Source of the DNA: Argentina anserina
Taxonomy: Eukaryota > Streptophyta > Magnoliopsida > Rosales > Rosaceae
Direction of reading: 5' to 3'
Length of the DNA stretch: 64,000 nucleotides
Assembly (NCBI RefSeq): GCF_933775445.1
Contig: NC_065872.1
Coordinates: forward strand, 3,968,001 to 4,032,000
Below, in pieces: positions 36,465 to 49,788 of the stretch. How positions within the stretch are numbered: the first letter of the stretch is position 1; each line of letters begins with the position of its first letter. Under the pieces are notes generated by a model. The model was not told the origin of the DNA and searched no databases. It was given only the letters and a program-made list of their open reading frames with translations. Position numbers and translations under genes: made by a program.

Positions 36465-37318
36465 GCCCAAAAGGACCAAAAATCCAACTCCTGAACCACC
36501 CAAAGCTCAGTTCACAAAAGAAGCAATGAAGGGTGGAAAAAAGGGATCAGAGAGAAACTGAGTAATGAGGGCTACTGCTACAGTCGAAAACAGAGCAGCA
36601 GAAGAAGCAGAGGAGGGCAGAGAGAGAAGTAAATGGCAAGTGTGAGAGAAGAATAAGTAAGAAGCGGCAAATGATGGTAGGTGTGTGAAGTGCCTTTGCT
36701 ATACAAAACGCCCTGTGGTAGAGGTAGTAATTACAATCACTGACATGGATAATTGCGACCCCCAGAACCAGAACCCACAAGGAAAACCAAAGTTTTATAT
36801 AAGAAGAAAAAAAGATTGTACAGTTTTGCATAGATATATAACACACTGGGGTTTTCCAGAACGAAGGGTTTAATGGGGAGAGGCTCAAACTTTAAACGGT
36901 AAACAATGAGATAATGAGGCTGAAAAGAGCGTCATAATTGAGGCAACAAAAGCAAAGCTAGTGACTTTTGTGTTGTGCATGGTTAGTAACAGTAGCAGTA
37001 GCAGTAGTAGTAGTAATTGTTAGATGAGAACTCCAATGAGATTAACAATGGTGGAGGAGGAGTAAAGACGGCTGTGAAAAAAGCCTGCAACTCTCACTAG
37101 TGTCGTGTACGATCCTATTTTTAGGGCAAAGCCGAGAAATTTGATCGAGGGTTTGGAGTTTTTAACCATTATAGAAAGGAACCTAGTGTGAGTAAGTAAT
37201 TATTTAGATTTTAAAATCTCTGCGTTCTCTAAAAACCTCTGATGGGTTTTGCAGAAATTGCAGAGGAAGAAGCGAAAAGCACGATGGTTAGTACCTCAGA
37301 CTACACGTGACCGCTGCG

Positions 37319-37321
<3 letters not shown>

Positions 37322-37357
<36 letters not shown>
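37322..37357 (+). repeat. (GA)18 microsatellite
   Basis: 36 bp of perfect GA dinucleotide repeat, about 0.9 kb upstream of the G-gamma gene. Likely polymorphic and usable as a marker. Confidence 0.97.
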
Positions 37358-37359
<2 letters not shown>

Positions 37360-38459
37360 TGTTTGGACAAATCAGCCCTGACTTTGAGAAGAACTACCAC
37401 CATCATCAGGGTCAAATCAATCTCATCTGGGTAAAATTTTCAATTCCAGATTGCAGCTTGTCAAAATTGTGCAAGTAATTCCTTGGGGTTGTTTTTATTT
37501 TTACAGTCAGAAAGTTTCTCACTTTCTTATCTGGGCTTTGGTTTCTGAACATTCACTGCGAGTCGACAGTGATTTACAAGTGTGTTTATGTGTTAAATCC
37601 CCAGACAGGGGTTTAATCACATGATGCATATCCTGTTCTTTTACTCCCTTTGGGTACTTTCCAATGCAATTATTTCTTGCACCAAGATAGTTTACGTGAT
37701 TTATATTCCAATGCCAAACCATGGTCTGGCTTCTGCATTGTCAGGTACGATCTGAGAAATTTAGGCTAGATTGTTACCATATGATCTGTATTTTGTAGCT
37801 AGAGCTTGAATTTTGGAGATATGGTGCTTGAATTTTTAAGCTACTCAGTTAATTTGGTCCGTAAATTCACATGCACTTGGCCCAATCAGTGACAGTTCCC
37901 TTCCCTATATATTAACAATAAATTCAAATTTCAAAATTTTCATTTTCATTTCTAGCTAGTAACCTTTGCTTATTGAATATCACTTTTTTTTTCAGGAGTG
38001 ACATGGAATGTAGTCATGCAGATGTTGATTATATGCAAATTATTTATCCCAGGAACCATAATCAAATTTTAAGTTCTTTCAATCGAAGACAATTAGGAGT
38101 TCAAAAACGTACATATTCGAATACTCATGATTAGCGATCTTGTGATCAATATCACAATAATAAGATTTCATATATCATAGTTCGAACGTACAATATACAT
38201 ATTTTTTGCGATCAAGTTAATACGATCCCACATTTGATATATTGTAGCTTTCAAATGCTCACGTACAATCAATATATGTCCATACCTCAATTGGTCGTCA
38301 CATTGTTGAAGAATAGATAAACAAATGTAAAAATGCGGTAAAAAAAATCATGTTCTGTAGCGTAGAGTCAAGAACATACGATCCTAAGATACTTGGACAA
38401 ATACATTTTCTATATACAAATCCAAATAGCTAACCCTAGTTGATTAACAAATACTGAAG
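37358..38459. other. Intergenic region, nothing recognised
   Basis: About 1.1 kb without a supported gene. The part near 38080-38300 has scattered TACGTAC- and GATC-containing motifs but no clear element boundaries. Confidence 0.35.
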
Positions 38460-38990
38460 CTAATTACTTCCGTACGGCCATGGCTTCGAACCCCACGCGC
38501 GGTTGAAGTGCGTGTTACCAGATAGTCCGGAGGGGCCACAGTGTATGATTGATGGCGTTAATTCATGCCACGCGTGGGGGCCGGAGGGATTGTGGGTCCC
38601 ACCTGGAAGCGACATTTCATTGTAAACAAGAAAAGAGAGGGTCTGCTCTTTCCCAAAGAGAGGTGACAACGGCAAAAGAGAGAGTGGTGACTGATAACGT
38701 GGGCCGGGCCCAGCTCGCGAAGCCCAAGGCCACTCATGCTAACGTGCGCCTGGGGCGTGTGATGTGGTCTGTTACACGGGACGACGCCGTCAGCCGTGTA
38801 ATGATGGTTGTGCCATACTCGGCCGTGTACGGCGCCACACGTGTGAAGGCGCTCAGTGACCTTGTAATGGCAAACTGCCTTTGCAGGCTTTCCTGGTATT
38901 ATAGCCCAGAAGGAGCTTCATATGTGAAGAATGGCAGAAATGATCAGACTAGTGGAAACACACCAAACAGAGAAAGGGCCTAAATATTTC
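38460..38990. promoter_or_regulatory. GC-rich patch with clustered ACGT-core motifs
   Basis: Markedly more GC-rich than its surroundings. It contains ACACGG (38774-38779), CCGTGT (38794-38799 and 38823-38828), and the perfect 10-bp palindrome CACACGTGTG (38836-38845) with a central G-box core CACGTG. Such clusters are typical binding sites for bZIP, bHLH or ABRE-binding factors. Which gene it would serve is unknown: the LURP-one gene starts 1.5 kb downstream. An open frame of 144 codons crosses it, but I do not recognise its product. Confidence 0.3.
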
Positions 38991-40479
38991 TCGTTTTTAG
39001 TGCTCCAAGGCTACACATTAAATTTTCAGAAAATGGCGAATTGAGCAGAGGAAAAAAATGTGGCGTAGATTTGAGTCTCACGGCCGCATTTTGTCTGGCT
39101 GTAAATTAGAAGGACTCTCTAATGCTACGCCGTAAGTTGTGTCATCACGTTTGTTCTGATAAGTAGAGACTAGAGAGTGTATTTGGCCTATGCCGACGGC
39201 CGAGTTGCTGGTGCTTTCGGCAGGAGTCGAGGAATGGCTGCTAGGGAAGAGAGGCAGTATTCTTGGATTGTAATTAAGAGTTCCATTATTAGAACCCCCA
39301 CTGGGGGGAAAGGGAAAGACTAAAGTAATTCTTGGTGTGCAAGAAATATGCACTTACTATTTGAATGGGTAATGGGGAGTAGGCAAAACAATCTTTCTAA
39401 GTTCTATCCATTGGGCTTGTGGTCTTGCAAATCATTAAAAGTAAATCTCTCAAGAGTGTTTTGCGCTGGTTTGCTTCGGTTTTTCGGAGGCTAGTGATGT
39501 AGAAGCTTCGTCTCATGAGTCATTCGGTTTTCCAAGCCACGTTCTTTGAGGAAACTTACGAAGTTCACACGAAGTTAGCAAATAGATAAAGACGATTATG
39601 TGTCATGATGATCTCTTGTGCTTCCCTAACTATACATACATGAACCTCTTAAGAAAAACTAAACATATATCATGAACATCAGAACATGTAGGCAATTATT
39701 CTAGCTCGATCAATATGTATGTCAGGAGTGCTTCTTGGTTTACTATTTTACTTCAATTGTTCATCCATATTAAACATGCTTGATGCTTCTTCAAATGTTA
39801 TAAGGTGGCCAAACTAATACCCCACGAAGAAAATTTCATGAATTCGCAGCTAACTTATATTATTTTGGCGAGGTGAGAATCTATCTCGGCATACTTTCAA
39901 TGATTAGGTGCATGAATCTTTGAACGGGGCAGTCAAATTCAACTCGCAGAAGATGCTTTACATCTTACCAGAATCAAGCACAATGTGCCTATATTGATGC
40001 CACCTTCAAAGAGTCAAAAATCATCAAACAATATTATTCTCTTATAAGACATTTGAGGGTTCCTTTTTGAATTCCTTAACTAGTTTCTCAAATCAAGAAA
40101 CTTGGTATATCTCTTTGAAACCATTGAACCTTTCATTCCACGGCACCAGTCTGCTTTGGTTGGACCGACACTCATCCTCTTCAACAAGCAATTACCCTCG
40201 GTCTGTTGATGATTAAGCACGTTGAAGAAAATCACATTATATTCTTCCACATCCTGTACGTATTCGTATAAAACTACACCAGTCAAACCTTGCCAAACAT
40301 TTCAATGTAGAAACTAGAAACCATTAAAGAAATTTTATTAGTTCTCTCGGTTTATCTCTCAGAATTTGCTTAAAATAGCAAGGTTCCTTGTGCTAAAGCA
40401 TAAGAAAGCTGGAAATCGCTAAACTGATTCTTTAGCATAGTTGGGACTTGGGGGAGAGTTATAAAACAAAGAGATAAAC
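38991..40479. other. Intergenic region upstream of the LURP-one gene
   Basis: About 1.5 kb. An open minus-strand stretch at about 40286-40080 is not a recognisable domain. Nothing else found. Confidence 0.35.
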
Positions 40480-41333
40480 ATGGCAGCAAAAACCAACATG
40501 ATGCCTGTAATCAGCAAGATGTATTGTTCTTCTGCACAGGGTGTGTTTGTAGTTCGGAGGAGACCCCATGCAGTGAATGGAGGTGGTTTTGTAGTCACAG
40601 ATTGTAGTCAGAAGGTTGCTTTCAGGGTTGATGGATGTGGAATTCTGGGGAAAAAAGATGAGCTGATTCTGAGAGATGGCCATGGAGAAGCGTTGCTTCT
40701 CATTCGACGAAAGGTACGCTTACATATGATAGATAAGCACATAGTGTTCCCTGCTGCATATGAGCATATCATACAGGCTACTGTGCATATGCATACTTGG
40801 AACATTCTAGATCGATTTCAAGAAAATATCTCTTTCATTTTCAATCAGGGATCGATGGTTGAGGCGCTAAGCATTTACAGGAAATGGAAGGGGTATGCTT
40901 TAGACTATGAAGGATCACAGGAGTTGGTTTTCAGTTTAAAAGAGCCAAACTCATGTCTGGCAAGGACTCAAGCAATCAGAATCTCGACTAAGAGAACGAA
41001 AAACAAAGACTGGGACTTCGAGATAAAGGGTTATTTTCCTGATAAGGCTTGTAGCATTGTTGACTCTAAAGGAAACATAGTGTCGCAGGTAAACATTCTG
41101 TACTGCAATAGTCACGATCATAAGTTTCATCTTTTCTGTATCGCTACAAGCTGAAATGACACGGATTTCTTGCTATTTTATTGTGAGCACAGATAGGAGT
41201 GAAGGAGTTGGAGGAGCTAATGGGAAGTAGAGATCTGTATCATGTTGTGGTAACACCAGGCATAGATCAAGCTTTTGTATTCGGAGTCATTGCCGTTCTC
41301 GATTACATATATGGTGAATCCACCAGGTGCTAA
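40480..41333 (+). CDS. LURP-one-related protein (LOR/DUF567 family)
   Basis: Three exons, 40480-40713, 40849-41088 and 41193-41333, all in phase 0 with GT-AG introns, encode 204 residues from ATGGCAGCA to TAA. Family hallmarks are visible: an early FVVTDCSQKVAFRVDG strand pair, the diagnostic LRDGHGEALLLIRRK, then SIYRKWKGY, DFEIKGYFPDKACSIVDSKG and the C-terminal VVTPGIDQAFVFGVIAVLDYI, a hydrophobic helix like that of Tubby-like/scramblase folds. The family founder LURP1 is induced in Arabidopsis during defence against oomycetes; biochemical activity is unknown for most members. Length is typical of the family. The start ATG has an A at -3 and G at +4. Confidence 0.93.
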
Positions 41334-42461
41334 CTATCAGATTGCAAAGAGAAGCTTTCAGGTGACATCATAACACACATCTGACTATCTGAGCAGTTCA
41401 ATTTTATGCATTTGGATTAGCTCATGCTCTTTTTTCTCTTGGTTTTCTTTTTTCACCTATTGTTTACCCCTACTAGTTGGGATGATCCCAACTGTTAGAA
41501 GCTTGGATCTTTGTAATTGTTTGATTTGTAATTAATTGTTCGATTTGTGATTGTTGTGCACCATCACTAATTTGCTTGAGTGAATGAGGCACCACGAAGG
41601 GTTGTCAAATTATGTTATCACATAGAGCAGTTCTAATGCAGATACTGGCGTTCATAAAAAAAAATCAATTAAAAATGCTCAGTTACTCAAACAAGGATCT
41701 TAGGAAGACTGAACTATCGCAAAATCAAACATATATCATATTGAAGTATTTGTTAGAACGGAAATATTTCATTGATTACAACTACATTTAGGCTGTCACA
41801 TAATTTTTTGAAGTGCCCCTGTAGTAACTTGAAAGTTAAAGCTGGAAATGGAACGCCTGCATACCTGGTTAACAGAATAAGCGTCTTCAGATTAAGAACA
41901 GCACTTCACTGCGGTCTACAGCCTCTTGGCTCTTTGTCATCATTTCCAAATCAAAGACAGTATCTCATTTCTGGCACAAGAGAAATCAGCAAAGCCATAA
42001 ATTACTTTTGTAGTTATCTTCAACCAACTAAGCTAAGATTACCGAAAAGCCACCTAGTTGTGTGACCAAAGAGATATTCACAAGCTTAAACTCACTGCTA
42101 AGAGGCAGGATATACTGTGCAAAAAGAGTACACATTCTTTATTCTGCGACCATCAGTTCATCATGTCACAATGTAACAAACAGATTATGCCGAAAAATAT
42201 GTCCGCCTTTTCAAATGTAGTACAGATGACTTAAAGACTTACCTCAAAATATCATGATGATGAACAATTTGCACACTTAGAAACTGAGTTAACAAAATCT
42301 GTTTTCGTATTAACATGAAAGTGGATTACATTATCAAAGACAACAAACAGTAATTGTTACTGCTGATGAAAAACCCACCTTCTGGCATCAACAAAAAATG
42401 CTAGTCCAACTCAACTCTGTACAATACACAACCTAGCTAGTAACCAATGCAATTTTTATTT
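41334..42461. other. Spacer between LURP-one and CCX genes
   Basis: About 1.1 kb between convergent genes; it must contain both 3' UTRs. I see no other gene. The short near-duplicate GTTTGATTTGTAATT / GTTCGATTTGTGATT occurs near 41518-41555. Confidence 0.4.
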
Positions 42462-44432
42462 TCATAGAACTACCAGTGACAGTCCCCCCATTGATGCAGC
42501 TATTCTGAGGGAGAGAAATATCATATAGAGTGTTATAAGGCCAAATCCTAAGATCTTGTTGGGGCGCATGTCGTTTCTGGGCAGCACAATCAGTGACCAA
42601 ATAAGCCCTGCCACTAGGAATCCCATTGTAAAATACAAGCTACTATCTTTGGGTATTATATAAGATGCCGGTCGCTTAGACCAGGCGGCAAACAGCATCG
42701 ACATCCCCAAACCAGCAAGTGTATTGAACATAGGCCCAGCATAACATCCTGACATTGCAATTTGTACACCATCACCACCACTAATTGCAAGTGCAACATT
42801 CGACATCAAATCACCCATTGAGTTGCCCCATGCCAATACAGTCAATCCGAGAATTGATGGATTTATTCCAAAGATTACACCCAGTGCCACCAGTAATGAA
42901 ACTAGTTCATTTGCAACAATGTAGAACCAGATGATACTCATGAAGAATCCTCCCAAAACCCAAGGAAATAAAAATTTGCGAGGAGGCTGGTCAGCTCTGG
43001 TGTACATATATGCAAGGACACCCAAAACAACACCAGAGACAATTCCGATGAAATATGCAATCTTCACACTCTTAGATCCCACATCATCTTGAGTGCTCCA
43101 TAAAATTACAAGAAGCATAGGAGCTAACACAGCACTCGCAACAGCATAACCTTTGGACCACCTATCCTCCTCAATGATGGGGATCGTCAACCGTCTCGGC
43201 AGTGTCAATGGAATTTCTAACATTGATAGAACTTTATAAGAAGCAGAATGTCCATTGCCCTGCTCCTCTTCGTTCCAACCCCACAATGACCTTGGGCTGT
43301 CTACACTATTCTTCACACTCTGATTTGAATAAATTGCTACATTTGAAGCCCACATCCACTGTGGCAGCTTACTTTGGAGGTGAGGCACGCAACTCCCCTC
43401 TTCAGATTCAAGTAGCCCGGCATATATGGATTCGTCCTCCTCAATTCCCTGCGAAAATATACTTCCTCTGACAGGAAGCAATGGTGTCACTACATCCAAC
43501 CTCAACTTCCTAACATGCTTCCGCAAAAGCTCATTCGCAGCCACCACAAACCCATAAACCGCATAAATCAACACAAATGCTATAGCACCCCCAACAGTAA
43601 CCTTCCCAACCAACAACATCATCACAAGCGAGAATATTGTAAACAGAAAAAAACATATGTCTCTAATAAAGCACTTCCTATCAAGCTGAACCCCCTTATC
43701 AGCCACACAAAGAGATATAATACCAACAACAATACAAGTAACAAAAACAGCTCCCCCCAACACACTATTCAACCCCACCTCACCAGCATCCTTCCCCACG
43801 AAAGCAGCAATGCTCGCAAACACATCCGGCGCACCATTCCCTAGCGGAAGCAGGGACACACCGGCCACAGTGGCGGGCAAATTCAACAGACTCGAGAGCT
43901 TCTCCAGTGAGCAACAGAAGTAATCCGCGGCCGTATTCCCCAACAAATAGAACAATGCAGCTAACCAAATAGTCAATGCAATATATCCAACAAAGTAAAA
44001 TCTCCCACAGTCACAGTAGAGAAACTTAATGTAATTGAAGTGGCCGCCGGGGTTACATTCCGGGTGGGCAATCAAGTACTCACATTTGGTAGCGAAACCA
44101 ATGTGGGTGAACAACCCAGTGCACATTTTGGTATCAGCAGCTGTAAAAAAATTGGCATCTGATACATTAACACTACTAGTATTCGAAAAAGTAACATCAG
44201 CATTGACCTGGGCCATTCTCCGGCGACTAATTCCGACTCGATTGGCCGTAAAGGCATCAACTTTGGAGCTCCGGATAGGACGAAGACCCGAATTCGAAGC
44301 ATCCAGAGTTGGGTTTTTGATAAAACCATTGTTGGTGTAGAATAAGAAGAACAACACCATAGCACTAATTGCATTGAACGCCCCACGGAATCGGGCTTTT
44401 CCAGACCCGAAAAAGGAACCGGGTCCTCCCAT
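42462..44432 (-). CDS. Cation/calcium exchanger (CCX family, CCX4-like)
   Basis: A single uninterrupted exon encodes 656 residues from the ATG at 44432. The frame is open six codons further upstream but without an ATG, so I choose this start. The protein has a cytosolic or signal-anchor N-terminus, a Cys-rich loop ([27 protein letters not shown]), and two blocks of membrane segments each with an alpha repeat: GNGAPD at about 198-203 and [12 protein letters not shown] at about 536-547. These signatures define the K+-dependent exchanger-like CCX branch of the Ca2+/cation antiporter superfamily, which exchanges Ca2+, Na+, K+ or Mn2+ across endomembranes or the plasma membrane. The middle loop (about 315-430) is hydrophilic and probably regulatory. 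Absence of introns is usual for this family. It reads as intact. Confidence 0.95.
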   Translation of the reverse strand: MGGPGSFFGSGKARFRGAFNAISAMVLFFLFYTNNGFIKNPTLDASNSGLRPIRSSKVDAFTANRVGISRRRMAQVNADVTFSNTSSVNVSDANFFTAADTKMCTGLFTHIGFATKCEYLIAHPECNPGGHFNYIKFLYCDCGRFYFVGYIALTIWLAALFYLLGNTAADYFCCSLEKLSSLLNLPATVAGVSLLPLGNGAPDVFASIAAFVGKDAGEVGLNSVLGGAVFVTCIVVGIISLCVADKGVQLDRKCFIRDICFFLFTIFSLVMMLLVGKVTVGGAIAFVLIYAVYGFVVAANELLRKHVRKLRLDVVTPLLPVRGSIFSQGIEEDESIYAGLLESEEGSCVPHLQSKLPQWMWASNVAIYSNQSVKNSVDSPRSLWGWNEEEQGNGHSASYKVLSMLEIPLTLPRRLTIPIIEEDRWSKGYAVASAVLAPMLLVILWSTQDDVGSKSVKIAYFIGIVSGVVLGVLAYMYTRADQPPRKFLFPWVLGGFFMSIIWFYIVANELVSLLVALGVIFGINPSILGLTVLAWGNSMGDLMSNVALAISGGDGVQIAMSGCYAGPMFNTLAGLGMSMLFAAWSKRPASYIIPKDSSLYFTMGFLVAGLIWSLIVLPRNDMRPNKILGFGLITLYMIFLSLRIAASMGGLSLVVL

Positions 44433-45690
44433 GATTGGAACCCTGATCAAACCCTAGAAAAATTGGAATTGAAATTGAAGAGAAAGCAAGATTAGGGTTT
44501 CGAATTGGGGGCGAATTGAATAAAGGGTTGGATTGAATCGAGTGGATTTGTGATAAAGATTGGGTCTTTTTGAATAGAATAGAATTGAGGGGTTGATAAG
44601 GTACCTTTGGCTTTGGGGGGTTTAGCACTCTTTCTGGTTTGGAAGAACAGAAAGAGTGCTAAAGAAAACGAACAATAAGAAGCAGCTTCGTTCAATTCAG
44701 TTGAGGAAGGAGGCGATGTCTCGCGCGTTAATATCCAAGGATGATGACTCTTTTGGTTCGTTTTCAGTTGTTTGGGTCATAACAAATTAAAAATCATTTC
44801 TCACTTTTCATTTATTAGAGCTATAGAAGGTTAGTGATCTACTAGTCAAAGTGTAACATCATCATTTGTATAGAGACCAAGATTACACGATAAAATATGC
44901 ACTGTACATATGTACATTACATTACATAGGCAATAGATTATCCTGCATAAGCAATAGAAAAGCTTAATGTATGAACTTGAATGTACAAAATAGAAACTTT
45001 TGTATGTATAACAACGTGCATCACATGAATAACTGAATATTAAGTATCCAACATCATATAGATAGTTATTCAATAGAATAATGAGATTCTCGAAATTCTA
45101 ATAACATATAAAAGATGTTTCAATTGTTAGAAATTTCTATTTATAGTCTCACGGGAATTTCTAGTGTGTCACATATGGATAATATATCACATGAAGCTTC
45201 TAGTTATTAGCTAAAGCTATCATTCTAGACACTTTGATTTGCAAATATACTAATGCTTGAAACGATCATCATTGGCCAAAACATTTGAGAATCACATCGA
45301 AGTCTTATTAGTATTGGTATTTAGTAGGTTTTTCTTGTTCTTAAAATGCACCGGAAACCACGCACTTGATCCGTAATTTCTGACATTTACAACCTCAGCC
45401 ATATTCACTTAAAACCACACTAAATCATGCATTTAACAACACAATCAGATCCTATAACGACCCACATTGATCGATAACACTTCCACACCTTAGCTTGCTG
45501 CCAAAACTTGGCCATTTTGTCTCTGCTCAGATCTCACTTCCAAATGTTAGGTTGGCTCATTTGGTCATTTCCTAAATCACATTGTCAGTAGTACCCGCGT
45601 GTCACTCCAATCTGATCGGTACCCTAAACTAAATACACACTCAACTGCCTCAAGCAATCACCAATTCACCATATCCACAAAGCAGTTCAC
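44433..45690. other. Divergent intergenic region between CCX and ALDH7B
   Basis: About 1.26 kb separating two divergent start regions; it holds both promoters. Nothing else is recognised. Confidence 0.45.
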
Positions 45691-45698
45691 TTATAAAA
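45691..45698 (+). promoter_or_regulatory. TATA box of the ALDH7B gene
   Basis: TTATAAAA about 205 bp upstream of the ATG. GTAACT at 45789-45794 and ATATGCAG at 45887-45894, directly before the ATG, suggest an intron of about 105 bp in the 5' UTR, which would explain the distance. Confidence 0.45.
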
Positions 45699-45896
45699 CA
45701 CACAACCTTCTTGTAATCCACATCCGTCACGGCATTACCCACTTTCTCATTCCTCGTTTCTCATCGCTGATCACTTGGCTTTTGTCTCGGTAACTCAGCT
45801 TTCAAGTTCAACCTGTGATCAGATGTTTGCTCTGTTTTTGTTGTTGTTGATGTTGTTTGTTTTTTGTTTTTGATGTGTAAATCATGATATGCAGAG

Positions 45897-48800
45897 ATGA
45901 GTTTCGGAACAGAGAAGGATTATGAGTTTCTAGGGAAGATTGGTTTGGCTCCGGAGAATCCAGGTGGGTTCATAAATGGGAAGTGGAAGGCAACTGGCCC
46001 AGTTATCTCTACTTTCAATCCTGCAGACAATCAGGTTTGTTTTGATTGTTGTTAAGGACCAATTCTATGTATTAAAGTTTTGATCTTTTGTGAGGAAAGC
46101 CAGATTTGAATTGAATGAAACAAACCCATAATAATGATGATGTGTTGTGCATTGGGATGGTAGGAAATTGCTAAGGTCACCGAGGTATCTATAGATGACT
46201 ATGAGGAGGGGATTCGTGCTTGTAGTGAAGCATCCAAGACATGGAAGAGTGTGAGTTCTCTTCATTCCCATTGCTTAATTGTTTTATGTTGATGATGTTA
46301 CAACTCAGATGATGTGTGAATTTTCATTTTTGTTCAAGTTTAACTCAGATTCATATGTAATGTGTTTTTGTGTGCAGCTTCCAGCGCCAAAGAGAGGTGA
46401 GATTGTTAGACAGATAGGAGATGCATTAAGGGCCAAATTGGACTATCTGGGCAGGCTTGTGTCCCTCGAGATGGGAAAGATATTGGCTGAGGGAATTGGG
46501 GAAGTTCAGGTATTGAAGTTCAAATTTGTTCATGGGTTAAGTACATTCATTCAGTGATAATTTGGTGTTAATCTCGTAAAGTGGAGATTGAGTTTTGTAG
46601 CTGTTAGAAGTGTTAGCTATTGTTGTATTTAAGTCTTCAATAGCATTTTTTTTTTTGAATTTTTCAGTAATTCTGTGGTACTGATGTATGCAGGAAGTGA
46701 TTGATATGTGTGATTTCTGTGTTGGATTGAGCCGTCAACTGAATGGATCTATCATACCCTCAGAACGTGAGCTCCACCTTAACTTTTATCCTGTTATCCT
46801 TATAGTAACTGCTAATGTGAATAGCTTAGTGAGTTTTAAAGGCTCCACTATGAGTACATAAACGCCTCTAGTTGTTATTTGCTTAGTGCAATGTGGTCCT
46901 TTTTTTTTGTTTGATCCACATCTGGTTTTATTTTTTTTCCAGGTCCAAACCATATGATGTTTGAGGTACAATACCAGATCCTAACCTTATTTAATCTGTA
47001 GACTTGTCATTTGACTATTAACCTATTAGTACCTGATGTTGATTATGATACAATTGACAATATTGTGCATTTTACTCACCATAGGTTTGGAATTCATTGG
47101 GAATAGTTGGTGTCATCACTGCTTTCAATTTCCCTTGTGCTGTTCTTGGTGAGTTCTTGTTATGTGTTGTCTTGACAAGCTTGCAACATTATACAAATAA
47201 CTCTTTCTTATGCACAAGAAGTCATGGCATGATGTTGGATCTACTCGTTATTACACCTATAATAGTAATTTTACATTAAACATGAAGCATTAGAGGCATC
47301 CACTATTATATAATCTCTCATTAAAAACATACATGCAACCATACAAATGTCATTTTCTGTGGGCAAACTGTCTATATTTTCCTTTTCATTTCATTTATTA
47401 GCTATCAGGAGTAGTTGGCTCTGGAACTAACAGATAATTGGAACTTATTTTCTAAGAAAAAACAAAAGAAAGACAAATGTCCTATTTCCTTCTTTCAGAT
47501 ATCGATCTCTTCAATGAATGCTAAATATATGGTTTTGTTCACTATATTAGCAAGTGCATTCAGTGTCAAGTTGCCAACACCATTCTTCTCCTTCTCTGAT
47601 CTGTGAATGTGCCTGGAGAACCTACTTAGCATGGTCACTCTGTAATAAATTATGTATTAGTATATGATTATGAAACATACGGTTAGAAACTATAATCCAT
47701 TGAAAGTATGCTATGTTTTGTCTCTGTGAATCAATGAATGGTTTATGAATTTTACTTTCCAACCATTCTTACATGTGGCTAATTTCAATGGTGATTTAGG
47801 ATGGAATGCATGCGTTGCGCTTGTCTGTGGTAACTGTGTTGTCTGGTAAGTGTATAGATGACATATTGACAAGAAATTTTACTCAATATCTCATTGGTTA
47901 TTGGAGGATGGCAACCTACACGAGGAGCCCTTGCCGATCTTGGAGCTGGGCTTCCTTCTTGTTTTCCATTCTTATAGATGTCAGAGTTTGAGTTTTGGCA
48001 GATGAATCCATCAAAATGATGGATTGTATTACCAAAAGATGTCCTCTTGGACACTAATTACATTAAAACTATGTATTGTAGGAAGGGTGCACCAACAACT
48101 CCCTTGGTAACTATTGCTGTGACAAAGCTAATTGCTGAGGTTCTTGAGAAAAATAACTTGCCCGGGGCTATATTTACCGCTTTCTGTGGGGGAGCTGAAG
48201 TTGGTGAGGCAATAGCAAAAGACAAAAGAATACCCCTGGTTTCATTCACTGGAAGTTCAAAGGTACACTGGTTACATACTTGTGCCTTAAAACTTTTTTC
48301 CTCTTATTCCTTTGCCGTTGTGCTAAGCATAGCTATCACAATACCAAATATAGGTGGGTCAGCATGTGCAACGAATCGTCAGTGATAGGTTTGGTAAATG
48401 CTTGCTTGAATTAAGTGGGAACAACGCCATAATTGTTATGGATGATGCTGACATCGAGTTGGCAGTGCGTTCTATATTTTTTGCAGCCGTTGGTACTGCT
48501 GGTCAGCGCTGCACATCGTGCCGCAGATTGGTAACTATTTAGCTTTACAGGATATCTTTTTGTAATTTCTTGGTTGTCATAGAAGTTTAACTGCCTTCTA
48601 CAAATAGCTGCTTTCTCATGCCCTGTGTTCTTTTGGTAAATAAATTTGTACAAATTTTTGTGCATGTGTGGCTTTGATGGAGTGCAGTTTCTTCATGAAA
48701 GCATATATCAGATTGTATTAGATAAGCTAGTTGGGCTTTACAAGCAAGTCAAGATTGGTAACCCTTTGGAGAAAGGAACTCTAGTTGGGCCACTACATAC

Positions 48801-49788
48801 TCATCATTCAAAGGAGAATTTTGAGAAGGGGATTGGGGCTATTAAATCTCAGGCATGTTCTGTCTCTGGAAAGTTTTTTATAATTATATACAGAAACACA
48901 CATGGTGGAAGAAAAGAAAAACAATGTTTATGTCTAGCTCTACATTTTTCTTCTTCAGGGGGGAAAGATTACTGTTGGTGGATCAACTGTAGAGTCAGAA
49001 GGCAATTATGTGCAGCCAACAATTGTTGAGATTTCTCCAACTGCAGCTGTGGTGAGAGAAGAATTGTTTGGTCCAGTTCTTTATGTTATGAAATTCAAGG
49101 TAGTGTCACTTTGGAAAGTTATGTTATTGATGGTTTTTATGAGTTTTAAAGATTAAAACTTGCAACTTCTTGTTTGAAAAATTGCAGTCTCTTGATGAAG
49201 CAATTGAACTGAACAACTCTGTATCACAAGGATTAAGTAGCTCAATCTTCACAAGAAAGCCAGAAATTCTCTTTAAATGGATTGGGTGAGTTTCTGAAGA
49301 TTTGGTTTCAAAAATATCTACAGGTGTCCTTGCCTTTTGTTTCTTGTCTTTTATCTTTATTGGAGTCATAGAAAGTTGTTATGATGAGACTGTATCTCAT
49401 CTTTTGTCAATTTCCTCAGAATGTTACACCAGTCTTAAGTACCTTTGAGGATTTTAACTTGCATTATTTGACTTTGGGGTTGGATGCAGGCCACATGGCA
49501 GTGATTGTGGTATAGTGAATGTAAACATTCCTACTAATGGCGCTGAGATTGGCGGTGCCTTTGGTGGAGAGAAGGCAACTGGTGGCGGCCGAGAAGCGGG
49601 GAGTGACTCGTGGAAGCAATACATGAAACGCGCAACATGGTAATGTTTCATTATACTAAAATTCTTCTGCATTGATTGTGAAACTGATTTTAATTATTCA
49701 ATCAATAATCTGAACAATTCATATCCCTGACAGTACAATCAACTATGGGAGCGAACTACCGCTTGCTCAGGGCATCAATTTCGGCTGA
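45897..49788 (+). CDS. ALDH7B4: Aldehyde dehydrogenase family 7 (ALDH7B, antiquitin-type)
   Basis: Fourteen exons join in phase to 509 residues: 45897-46034, 46164-46250, 46378-46509, 46694-46766, 46943-46965, 47085-47148, 47800-47845, 48082-48262, 48354-48530, 48688-48852, 48959-49099, 49188-49285, 49490-49639, 49734-49788. Introns are GT-AG except intron 10, which is GC-AG. NAD+-binding and catalytic motifs are intact: [19 protein letters not shown], catalytic-base Glu267 in LLELSGNNA and nucleophile Cys301 in [10 protein letters not shown], then [20 protein letters not shown] and the family-ending [10 protein letters not shown]. Antiquitins oxidise aminoadipate semialdehyde in lysine breakdown and detoxify stress aldehydes in the cytosol; the Arabidopsis ALDH7B4 gene is drought- and salt-induced. 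The match to plant ALDH7B4 extends end to end, so the assignment is firm; the number in the symbol follows the Arabidopsis gene. Confidence 0.97.

Noticed and set aside
38549..38983. 144-codon open frame
   Set aside because: No domain or splice partner recognised, and overlapping frames are open too; GC-rich composition explains it.
42462..44450. CCX start six codons upstream
   Set aside because: The upstream codon is TTG, not ATG; the first ATG in frame is at 44432.
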